Made by a program: the position numbers and the translations under genes. A stretch of 64,000 nt of DNA, from positions 13,225,837 through 13,289,836 of the forward strand of contig NC_087073.1 of NCBI RefSeq assembly GCF_026151205.1, written 5' to 3'. The stretch comes from Bolinopsis microptera. Lineage: Eukaryota > Ctenophora > Tentaculata > Lobata > Bolinopsidae. The notes under the pieces were generated by a model. It saw only the letters and a list, made by a program, of their open reading frames with translations, ran no database searches and was not told where the DNA came from. Shown one piece after another: positions 54,731 through 64,000 of the stretch (position 1 is its first letter; the number at the start of each line of letters is the position of its first letter).

Positions 54731-55760
54731 CTAGAAAGCCCGTGGTCACAGGGAGGAATTGCTAATACTCTAATAGTAATACTAATAGTATTCTTTGGTA
54801 GTCAGTTTTTAAAGCATCAAAAAATAACCGTCACAACCGAAGATACAGCCGATTAAAATGTAGCTCGCACTGAACACAGCGTAATTACCACAAAATTGAT
54901 CAAAATGACGTTCCAACACCAACAATCATTATATAGTTATATTATTACATTGCAAGTGCGCGTGCGCTTTTAAACACCGTTACCATGGTTACTATGCAAC
55001 TTCTTATTTTTCATCTGATTTGCACGTGGGCGGTCGTACATACAGAGATAATTCTTTGAATTATGATAATGACTAGAAAGCCCGTGGTAACAGGGACGAA
55101 GCTATTAGTATTCTTTGAAAGAAAGTTTTAATCGCATCAAAAAATATCCATCTCAACCGAAGATACAGCCGATTTAAATATAAAACACTTTAAACACAAC
55201 GTAATTATTGACATACGTTGCATGCCACTTTTCGCGCGCGAAGCGCGCGCCGCCGAATATTTGGATACGAAACATGTATCAACGTAATTACCACAAAACC
55301 GCTCAAAATGACGTTAAAACAATCTTTGCACGTGCATGTGTGCATTGAAACACCGTTGCTATGGAACCTTTTGGTTGTTACCTAAATTCCTATTTTTCAT
55401 CTAATTTGCACGTGGGCGGTCGTACATACAGAATAATTCTTTGAATTATAGTAGAGACTAGAAAGCCCGTGGTCACTGGGAAGAAGGTAATAGTATTAGT
55501 ATTACTATTAGTACTTTTTGTTGGTAAGTTTGAAGTTTAAATCGCATCAAAAAATATCCGTCACAACGGAAGATACAGCTGATTAAAATATTGCTCGCAC
55601 TGAACACAACGTTATACTTATATTAATAACAACAAAAACGATCAAAATGCCATCTAATTCCCATAATGATAATCTTTGATTCCCATAATGATAATCTTTG
55701 CACGTGCACGTGCGTGAAATAACCCACGTTACCATGGTTAGACTTAGTGTTACTAATACT
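54731..55760. repeat. tandem array, three units of about 340-385 bp
   Basis: Units start at ctagaaagcccgtggt (54731, 55073, 55458). Each contains gcatcaaaaaatatcc, gaagatacagc, a tgaacacaacgt-like block and cacgtgcacgtgcg-like text. Unit 2 is enlarged by an insert around 55210-55265 holding gacatacgttgcatgccact and cgcgcgaagcgcgcg, also found at about 55928. Confidence 0.8.
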
Positions 55761-55787
55761 AGGTATGCAACTTCTATTTGTTTACGA

Positions 55788-56715
55788 GCGTGCTAAATCA
55801 CTCTACAGTCGATCTTCGAGATTGTTTTAAATTTGAATATTTTATGTAATAAGCGCCGTGAGTTGGCACAGAACTTTTTGTCTCTGACTGATTTTGATGA
55901 ATTTGGTACCAAAAGTTGCCTTTAACTTGACATACGTTGCATGCCACTTTTCGCGCCCGATATTTGGATACGAAATGCAAAATGTCTCAATGATCCACCT
56001 CTAACTCTAAGTGTGAATGATGCAGATTCACTTTGTAGTTGTAGCACGATAGCGTCGAGCTGTATATGGGCCTCCTGTGCATTGCAAGAGTGTAAAAAGG
56101 ACGAAAAAAAGGTAATTTCTTGCTTCAAATGCATATAGGCATAGCTCCTAAAATATCGAATATTTTGAAATAATTTTTACAGGATCGTAATACTATTACT
56201 AATAGTAATAAGCTTATAGTTATACATTATATTTACTGGGTCGCGCTCAGCCTGTCATTCCGCCGAATCTCTATACTATTCTATGTTTATGAACATAATA
56301 TTAATAGCCTGAGGTCCCCAGGTAAGTTTATAATTATTAGTCAGACGCAACTTTTAGTACCAAAATTATTATATTTGAAGGAAATTTGAAGGTAAGAGGC
56401 TCTTATCTGATCATTACCCTAACCCAATCCTTAACAAAAGCATATGCTGAAATCTTAACGGTAACCCTTACGAGAAATTAGACTATGGACTAACCTTTTT
56501 ATAAATATACGGGCATATCACGTGATCGAAACAGTTTCTCGCCAATATCTCGTCAGGAAAGCCATGGGGGGTTATTCAGAATCAGTGTCCAGAATCGATG
56601 TATTTTCGGCCGCGTGCAACCGAAGATACATCGATTCAAGTTGGTTTCAACTGTCGCAGGCCCTTTTAGAACAATCTCGAAGATCGACTGTAGTGATTTA
56701 GCAAGCTCGTTAAAA
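55788..56715. mobile_element. 0.93-kb TIR element
   Basis: The ends gctaaatcactctacagtcg and gactgtagtgatttagc are inverted and continue through atcttcgagattgtt. The inside includes an accctaacccaatccttaac block shared with the smaller element at 57284-57535, marking both as one MITE family. It also contains a Cys-rich open exon-like stretch (see next entry). Confidence 0.7.
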
Positions 56716-57125
56716 GTAAGACAAGTGCGTCAAATTCAGATTGGAAAGGTTCCGAAAAAGGCAAAAGGGCACGATTATTAATATTATAATGCAACGAAGA
56801 GGCAGCCAGTAGTTTTTTAATTATATAAATTTTGAATGTGTACATTTTAATATTTTTTTAAATCTACAAAAAAGGATCCATTTCTGATTTCATTATTTTC
56901 ACTTTTTGTACTTGTAAGATATTTTCTACTCTATATCATCATGTATTTACTCTATCTATATCTCAGATAGTATCTGGAAGTGGAGAAACTAAGAAAAAAT
57001 GCGGTGAAACATTAGATTTTAAATTGAATAAGCTCGTGTACGAGTTTAAGTGTGAGTATGTTATCGCAGATGACAGATCAGATCAAAATAGAAAAGGATG
57101 GGATCTTAACTCTATGCGATGTTGA
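55941..57125 (+). CDS. candidate Cys-rich two-exon gene
   Basis: Exon-like block 1 (to 56111) reads WIRNAKCLNDPPLTL, then a Cys-dense stretch (CSCSTIASSCIWASCALQEC) and KKDEKK, ending at AAG/gtaatt. Block 2 (56967-57125) follows tatatctcag, joins in phase and reads IVSGSGETKKKCGETLDF... with a further Cys at KCEYV, ending SMRC and TGA. Together they would encode a small, Cys-rich, charged C-terminal region of a possibly secreted protein. The true start is unknown: the ATG at 55941 lies within sequence duplicated at 55226 and may not be coding. Block 1 sits inside the TIR element while block 2 is outside it. No family recognised. Confidence 0.3.
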
Positions 57126-57283
57126 AATCTACGTGGAAAATGTAAGTGAAAATTTGTATCACGCATGATTATATTTATATGAATCAGAATGGTCAAGCCT
57201 CACTTTATAACCTCACCAAGGAAGTAGCCAGGATTTTTGGCAGATAGTGCGATTTGTTGCGCGAGTGAAGCACAAGGATGATG

Positions 57284-57535
57284 ATTAATCACTCTACACT
57301 CGACTGTCACGTGAATTTTAAACACGTCCTCTAGGTGGCTCCGAATGACTATTCGAAACCCCAACCCTAACTCTAACCCAATCCTTAACTGAAGCACATG
57401 CTCAACCCCTAACCTTAACGATAAATTAGACCAACTTCCTTAATCCTTATATGGTCAAATCACGTGATCGAAAATGCATCGAATCAAGTTTTAGAAAATC
57501 TTTAAACTCGACTGTAGAGTGATTTATCACGCTCG
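57284..57535. mobile_element. 250-bp MITE related to the 55.8-56.7 kb element
   Basis: Inverted ends attaatcactctacactcga and tcgactgtagagtgattta. The internal blocks ctaacccaatccttaac, caaatcacgtgatcgaaa and related text are shared with 56415-56540. No ORF. Confidence 0.75.
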
Positions 57536-58335
57536 GAATGCGGAAGCACGAAGCGTTGCCGATCGAGCTATGACAGGGTTCCGGTGGCCACAAAATTTGC
57601 AGGATGATTTTGGGGTTTAATTAGAAAATAGAATCACCATCACTAGTCACAGTCATAACTATAACATATAAGTGTAAGAAGCTAGGCAGTCAGCTCTAGC
57701 CAAAGTGCCAGCACTGTGATATGGCCATTGCAAACATTTTGCACCTGTTAGTGTTCGGAAGTCTCTGTAACCTTTTTAGGTCAAAATATAACCCACCTAT
57801 ATTTTTCCTAAATTTTCGAAGCCCTAAATTTTCGAAGCCCCAAACTTAAAATTGATTTCCAAGAGCTCAGGAGAATTGGATTATGAACTAAAATATACTG
57901 ATTGCCCTTAATAACTGATAAACGAGTCGAACTATTTTGATGTTTGGGTGCTGATCATATATTAATTCTTAAAAGTAACGTTCTCCTTTTTCAGCTGGTA
58001 TTATTTATAATTCCAACTCCGCCCACCCTCTGACTGAGCCCTTGGAGGGTGCTGTGTTCTACGAGAAGGGACTCTGCGAGCAGTTCACCCCACCCATTGG
58101 GGACTACTGCAAGATGGAGAATGTGAAATTGACAAGCAGCATAGCAAAAGCTTTCACACTACTGGAAGCTCAACAGATGTGCAGCTACCAAGAACTATGC
58201 ATGGGCGTGTCCGGCGGTATCTACAGTGGCGGTAGCTTCCCTGGCGGTGGTTACAGACTCCACAAGAACAAGGAATTCCAGGAAGACAATACAGAAACCA
58301 CTTGGTTTTAAGGTGACTGTCCAGTGTGAAGACGG

Positions 58336-59541
58336 CCTATATCCTGCACACCTCGATATTATAGTCCCTATTTCTAGTTAGTAAGTAAGTAAGTAAGTAA
58401 GTAAGTTAGTTAGTTAGTTAATGTGGAGACGGCCTATACCCCGATACTAGAGTCCCTACGTCCCCCTCTGGCCATCGAAGTGGAAGTGGAACTTCCCACC
58501 CATGAATCCCTAACACCAATTATTAGAAGCCTTAGCTCTAGAACACCGACTAACCGATACACTGCCCCAGTCAGTGCCAAGACCATTGTACTTCCCTTCC
58601 AATTCCATCACCAACCCTGTTAAAGTTACGGAGGGCCTATCTACGTATCTAAAATACCAGGGAACTTTGTGGAATTAGTTAATTGACTCCACAGAGTGAA
58701 CACCCGACCAATTTACCTAGACTCTAGAGCCGTCCCGGTAATTAAGGATTCCTAACGATATTCCTAGCGAGAATTATTGGCCAGTTCTCGGTTTTGCACA
58801 ATCGAGTTCGGAGTAGCTCCTCCCTTTAGGCTTGTCAGCTAGGCAGCCCCATCATATAGTTAATATTTTTATTTTCACATTTGCTTTATAGTAACCATTT
58901 TTTAATATATTTGCCATTATGTTGGTTGGTTTATCCCAACATCCCCAAATTACCGTCTCTCAATCGTCCAATTAGCTGGTAATGAAACTATCAGTCCAGC
59001 CTGTGATCTAAAGTAACCCAAGTAAATCCGTGCTTGTCACGATGACTCAAAAGTACGAAGTATTCTAAAATGAGACCAGATCCAGTCATTACAACTAAGT
59101 TATGAATGATCTTAAATTTGATCCTTCGAACAGCTGTTGAGCAATGAAACGCAAACATAATCTTAGCAAAATGAATATATTTCTTTTATCTTCAGCATTT
59201 AATCAGTCACATAATCTGAGAATATCAATGGTTAGTATGAAAATGTCAAAAATTCTCATTAAAAATGTAGTAAAGTTATGAATGAAATTGAAATTAAAGG
59301 TCATTAACCAAAACTTCTACATTAATTGCCTCTTCCTAAAATCCATCGGTCTGTCGTCAGGCCATTGGCCCAGAACGCAAGGCCCCGTTAACCCTCGTGT
59401 CGTAACCGGTCTAGAAGAACCAAGCCCTATGGATGCCTAGCCGTTAGTCTAGCTAGGCTGGAGCCTCAATTTAATAAGCACGGAGACTCGACACCTTATG
59501 ATGACACAGACTAAAGAACAACTTGTCCGTCCTTACATACA
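58336..59541. mobile_element. probable 1.2-kb insertion in the kringle-protease pseudogene
   Basis: The sequence interrupts otherwise continuous homology between gactgtccag and atctgaccaag. It begins tgtgaagacggcctat, repeated as tgtggagacggcctat at 58421, and both junctions end in CAG. The interior has a GTAA/GTTA microsatellite and no long conserved frame. It might be a solo LTR or other non-autonomous insertion; the type is unresolved. Confidence 0.5.
58379..58420. repeat. GTAA/GTTA microsatellite
   Basis: gtaa repeated about six times followed by gtta repeated about four times, lying between two similar tgtgNagacggcctat blocks. Confidence 0.9.
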
Positions 59542-59892
59542 GATCTGACCAAGTGCGAGATTTTCTAAATGTGATGTCACCAACTGTGACGATTATATTG
59601 CATTGATGAGCAATAAGGCTGAAGCATCGCAGACCTGGACTTTTGATGCATTTTAAATAAAAATTTCAACGTTATACTTATAGTTGTATCAATATCATGT
59701 AAAAATTGAGCTTGTTGGTAATGGTACGAAAAGTTGTTTTTGATTTAACCAGCTGCCGCCTGCCAGAAGAAATATCAAACTTTCAACATCAATTAGGTTA
59801 CATGCCAGGTCCTTAGATTCGGATCTCAGATGCTCGGAAAAGGTGAAGAGTGATTAATCATCTTAAGATCAAATCAGCTAAAATGTTGTCTG

Positions 59893-60530
59893 TTCATATG
59901 GAAGGGTTCACATATGACGTTAGCAAGATTTCGGCCAATTTTACCCCCCTCCTTTTGTCAGCAAATGTCATCACTGATCAGTCCAAACAACAGTGCAGAA
60001 AGAGATGAAATCATATTCTTCTGCCCTGAAGAAGACTTGTGCAGCTACTCTTACGCCAACGAAGATATGTACTGCATTAAAGACAATAGCTGAAAAGGAC
60101 GAAAGAAGCAGGAACGTCGTAATCTATGTAATAAGTGAATCCGACGGTGAGCAGTTAGAAGACAAAGTTGATGGAGTTCTTGGTGAGATTAACGAGAAAC
60201 CTTTATTACGTGACTGTTGTAGAATGTAGAGTTGGACTGAAGAGAGCCGACACATCACGACCTTCTAAGCTCTCTGAATAACCCTGATATGGCAGCTCAG
60301 ATGCTGAGAAAAGCTTAAAACGTTTACGCACAAAAGAGGGCTATTATAAAAGTATACATATTTGCCCGGACAGATCAGTGGAAGAAAGGAGAGCTTTCAA
60401 GAAGCTCTGGTAGGAATTGAAAGAGAAGAGGAAAGCAGAGCCTAACAGAGTTCATTTCATAAGGAACAATAAGATTTTCAGCTCTGATAAGAACAGTGTA
60501 ACAGCCTCGTCTAAAGAAATTTGAACTGTT
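59893..60530 (+). pseudogene. LINE ORF1-like relic
   Basis: The first frame (59993-60229) reads RNVVIYVISESDGEQLEDKV, then GEINEKPLLRDCC and a stop. After frame changes the homology continues: VGLKRADTSRP, NPDMAAQMLRKA, VYICPDRSVEERRAFKKL, RKAEPNRVHFIRNNKIF and SSDKNSVTASSKEI before TGA at about 60522. The series (RNVVIYG-type strand, PDMA, YICPDRSxEER) matches L1-type ORF1/RNA-binding proteins that accompany animal LINEs. At least three frame breaks or stops show that it is dead. It was inserted between the kringle-protease pseudogene and the separase 3' end. Confidence 0.65.
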
Positions 60531-60675
60531 TCATATTCTTCACCACACATTTATTTTTTCCACACTTTTGTTTCACACTTTTGTTTCGCATATTTGTTAT
60601 CACATCAGGGTCATGTAATTGCGGGCAGTTTACTGTGCGTGTTTGGTGCGTGTGCGTGTTTGGTCTCCTGACAGA

Positions 60676-60717
60676 TTTTACAGACGGGGGCAATGATTTT
60701 ACAGACGGGGGCAATAA
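60676..60717. repeat. 21-bp tandem duplication
   Basis: ttttacagacgggggcaatga, then the same with a final taa. Non-coding. Confidence 0.9.
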
Positions 60718-60835
60718 CTTAGTCGAGTTTCTTTGTACGTTATAATTGCTGTACTCTGTAAAGTTTTAAAAGTATTTAATAACAAATTTAAAAAATTATA
60801 CACTATAGTCCCCCAACAAAGAAAATAATGTTTTC

Positions 60836-60841
60836 TTTATT
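60836..60841 (-). promoter_or_regulatory. polyadenylation signal of separase
   Basis: AATAAA on the minus strand, 79 bp past the separase stop codon, in AT-rich sequence. Right spacing for a short 3' UTR. Confidence 0.6.
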
Positions 60842-60919
60842 TTGTATCAGTAATCATCAATAAGTAGTGAAACTGAAAGTAGTGAACTATGTATTGTTCT
60901 CACAACCAAGTCTGAAGCT

Positions 60920-63900
60920 CTACTCTCGTTGGGCGGTGAGAATATCCGGTACTCCGTACAGGACGGGAGCTGCCCCCACTAAGAAGGGTAGTTTACATGC
61001 CTCTCTGGACGGGTTCATCAGGGACAGGAGTGAGATGGTGTTACCCTCCGCCAGCCATAGCTCTAATAACTTCTTGGAGAATCTGAAAAAGAGGTATATC
61101 AATTATAGGACGGAATATCATAGTACAATAGCATAGTCGCACATAATATATGTATTATCAACAATACTTCTGGTCAAGCCGTTTGTAAAACAAAAATTCA
61201 TACAGCCTGACGAACCTGTCGCAGTCCCGGTCTGTAATATTCCAGAGATAACCGAGCACAGCGGGGCAGCCACTGAGCATGTACTCCACAGGCGGACCTG
61301 TACCCCCTACTGGGGTGTGCTTTATTTTCCCACTGCTGCAGCCCATTAACAGTGCTACCGCGCGGCTCTCCAACTCTTGGATAGGCTTTCCTGGGAACGG
61401 GGGTTTTAGAATTAGAGTCAAGAGTCAGCTAACTTAACTGCAATTGATTATTAATGAAGAAATGTTATGGATTCATAAATATACCAAAATCAATGAAATT
61501 AAATTGCAACTATGCGACGTAACCCACCCGCGAGAAATTCCTTCCCAGTTCCGTGACCAATGTATAGGAACATGTCACTCTTCAATCCAGCTTGGTACTC
61601 GGGAAGTGAGGGAGGCTTAGCAGCCACACCCCGCCACCCTTCCTGTTCCGCCAGCCATCCCTCAAAACATGCTTGGGTTGACGGCAGGTTCTGGGTCGGG
61701 TTCAGGATGTAAAATGTCTCCTCCTTGTTCAGCTTTACTGGTTGTTTTCTGAGCTGGAATAATACAATATAATTCGGTATTCGAAAAATATTTGAGTACA
61801 TTATGTTAACCCTGTATCCTGCTCGCAGACTAAACAGGAGAAAACCTTTGTTATTTTAAAAAATGTATTCATATGATTCATCCATGTTACCTTTTGTAGG
61901 GTGAGCGCAAAGTTGGTGCTAGGAACTCTCGATATAGGTTGGTTCCGGTACACTTTACACGACTCCCACGGCAGTATGTCCAACTCTGGACCTAAAGATA
62001 ATAATTGTACTAATATTAATTATAAATCACAAGTGAGTGAATTGGAAACACGAGGGCAGAAAAGAAGGACAAAATTTGGATTTTCACTCCAAACGCCCAT
62101 GCCCAAAAGTTGATATCAATATTTCAAGATCCTCAAGTCACTAATTAGGATCCAGGCTAAGTGATCACGTACCAAGTGCAAGCAATGTAGGATGTCGGGC
62201 GGGGGCAGCAGAAGGAGCCAAGTCATGAACCATACTGAGCACCTCTGATATAGGCAGTCCTGGTAAGTGTAACACCTCAGTAAGATGCTCTTCTGAGAGG
62301 ATAGAGTAGCAGTCCAACACGTACTCTGCTACAAACTCCTTCAACTCCACCTGGAGCAAAGTGTATACATTCAATCTCCGGACCAGTTAGGAACCGTTAG
62401 TTAGGCCTTGTTTTCCCTTGGTTAAATGGTCCGAAACATAAACGGCCGGAATAAGTTGGTCCGAAAGATATTAAATCTGGAACTTTGTTGGTTCGAGTTA
62501 CTTTAGACTAGAAACACCTAAAGACGACTTTTGTACGCGCAAAGAGAAATTTTTTGCTACTATACTAGACTAGACTATTCGTAGAATTCTGGGATAATCT
62601 AACTAAATAAAGTTAAACTAAACTATTCAGCACTCTTTACCTCATATTTAGATTTGATATCCTCTCTCAACTGAGCAGCACTTTTTGTAATAACATCTCG
62701 ATACTTGTCCTCTACAGGACACCCGAGAAGAAGACCCTTCCAGGGACCCAACCAATCTCCCTCTAGTCTTTCAACCATTTCCTCTAGCCGGCTATTTAAC
62801 TGGTACCTTTATAACATATAAAGCGTTACATCAACAGATATGCAGACCATTCATTAGAAGTTAGATAAGAAATTTAACTATTTAATTTAACTATTTAATT
62901 TAAATATTTAATTTAACTATTTAACTATTGAATTCCTCACTTCTTAAGTTAGCTTAAAAGTAGTTGAATAACACTTAAATATTATCGATCATTTCAGTGT
63001 AATATGTTACCTGCTCTTCCAGAACTTGACTTTATCAGTGGAGTGAGAGACACTGTCGTCGTTACAGGTAATTATCCGTCTCATTTCGTCCAAACAGCAC
63101 GTGTTTTCTCCCCCTACACCCTGGTCATGTGATAGTTGTTACAACTGGTCATGTGATATGTGTTACAACTGGTCATGTGACAGGTGTTACAACTGGTCAT
63201 GTGATAGGTGTTACAACTGGTCATGTGATAGGTGTTACAATTGGTCATGTGATTGTGGGAAGTGGATTTAAGTTGTTGTGAAAGATAAATCTAGTTTGAT
63301 TGGTGGATACTAAGCAACTTACCGCAGATTTTAGAGAAAATGGAAGTTCTCTTTCAAAGACAACCTCTCGTCCGCCCCTTTTCTGTCCGAGGTACAAGGT
63401 ACCATCTATTTGCAAGATGCTGGCAAAAGTCCAACTTTCCGGAATTGTAATGTCGTCTTTAGAGTTCGTGACGTCACTATTTTTCTTGATGACGTCACGT
63501 ATCTGATGTTTGAAGGGCATGTTGTGGTATTGCTCAACATCTCGCCAGAGTGGTGCTCGTTTTATCTTACGTTTCAACAGTTCTCTTTTTACGAATACTG
63601 GCTGCAATCCTTCGCACGCATCGAGACCTTGATATTAATTGGTGTTAAAAATAGTCGCATAACTTGAACATTATGATCGACGTGAGCCAACAATGGTAAT
63701 TTACATTAAAATCCGTTTTGATCGGGTTATTTTGATGGAAAAATCATTGATTGAAACAAAAATGAAAATATGTAGAGTTACCAAATTGAACATGATCAGT
63801 GGTCTCCGTTTGCTTAACTTGAGACTTCTTGCTAGCTGCTTGTCTCTTCCCAGCCTGTCTCCTTGTGGTTGGTCTTGTGGTCGTCTGTTTTACAGCTGCC

Positions 63901-64000
63901 TTGCTGTTCGAATTGTTCCTACTTCTACCTCTCCTGGCTGCCGGTTTTGGTTTGCTTTCTTCTTCTACTTTTGGTTTTGGTTTGCTTTCTTCTTCAACTC
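60920..64000 (-). CDS. separase (C-terminal part, 9 exons; 5' end outside window)
   Basis: Exons in transcript order: >64000-63782, 63609-63323, 63120-63011, 62806-62641, 62350-62173, 61991-61891, 61753-61528, 61390-61216, 61082-60920; all phases agree. Separase is the clan CD protease that cuts cohesin's Scc1/Rad21 at anaphase. The catalytic half is complete: FYILNPTQNL strand, catalytic His in LYIGHGTGK (exon 7), and catalytic Cys in LLMGCSSGK followed by GCPAVLGYLWNITDRDCDRF (exon 8). The C-terminus ends LYGVPDILTAQRE. The WKSR-YQLNSRLEEMVE and WLGPWKGLLLG segments are typical of the region just before the protease. The first exon in view is a basic linker with a duplicated VEEESKPKPK motif and many K/R/T residues, suited to phosphorylation or unstructured regulation. 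The exon 2 start is the least certain. Confidence 0.92.
63121..63257. repeat. 24-bp tandem repeat abutting a separase splice acceptor
   Basis: Five to six units of ctggtcatgtgataggtgtt plus acaa. On the gene strand each unit ends catgaccag. The unit adjoining exon 3 supplies that exon's AG at 63122-63121, so every unit carries a copy of the acceptor. Confidence 0.85.

Larger units (their letters stand above)
57994..59600 (+). pseudogene. decayed 3' copy of the kringle-protease gene
   Basis: After a good acceptor (ctttttcag, exon from 57994) the frame reads SAHPLTEPLEGAVFYEKGLC, then text matching the second PAN/apple-like repeat of the 45.4-kb gene (IGDYCKMENVKLTSSIAKA, LEAQQMCSYQELCMGVSG, RLHKNKEFQEDN, TTWF). 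The codon that is Lys630 in the parent is TAA here (58309-58311). At gactgtccag (58335) the homology breaks and resumes at 59542 with atctgaccaagtgcg, followed by text matching the last kringle residues, most of kringle 2 being deleted. The downstream flank to about 59860 also matches the parent's 3' flank. It is a partial segmental duplicate that can no longer encode the full C-terminus. Confidence 0.8.

Overview
The window is nuclear DNA from an animal. Protein-coding genes are split by short GT-AG introns, the background is AT-rich, and interspersed and tandem repeats take up more than half of the sequence. I recognise no bacterial operons, tRNA, rRNA or CRISPR. A separase gene, a papain-kringle protease, a serine beta-lactamase-like hydrolase, a metacaspase-like protease and several LINE clades suggest an early-branching or marine invertebrate. 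A cnidarian, perhaps a hydrozoan, is my best guess, but the sequence does not prove it.

Layout. 2.0-2.2 kb (+): terminal exon of an unidentified gene. 2.3-6.7 kb (+): 12-exon secreted or anchored beta-lactamase-family hydrolase (558 aa; all exon phases join). 8.1-13.8 kb (-): six-exon caspase/metacaspase-like protease (439 aa) whose fourth intron holds a complete 3.2-kb RTE-type LINE with a 10-bp target duplication, ending about 17 bp from a splice acceptor. 17.0-20.0 kb: 3,041-bp TA-flanked element with long inverted ends and no transposase. 21.2-21.6 kb (-): two-exon secreted precursor that would release three peptides beginning QVGYF or QAGYF after KR sites. 23.3 kb: CCATAA hexanucleotide array.

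25.7-42.4 kb is a retrotransposon block. A CR1-like LINE has an ORF1 joining an AlkB-like dioxygenase to an SGNH hydrolase, and an ORF2 with zinc finger, endonuclease and reverse transcriptase. Next come a cluster of inverted-repeat elements with a pogo-like transposase relic, then a second LINE whose 1,791-codon open frame carries a degenerate AlkB-like region, two SAP-like motifs, a reverse transcriptase and a CCHC knuckle, but no endonuclease that I can recognise.

45.4-48.0 kb (+): cysteine protease with two kringles. 50.0-53.4 kb: 3.3-kb fold-back element built from repeats of about 180 bp. 54-60.5 kb: MITEs, a tandem array, a decayed 3' copy of the kringle-protease gene and a LINE ORF1 relic. 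60.9-64.0 kb (-): the C-terminal half of separase, running off the right edge.

The host genes do not look functionally linked. The unifying theme is a small set of host genes embedded in, and in two places structurally shaped by, repeats. Most exon boundaries were placed by hand from splice consensus and phase, without transcript data.
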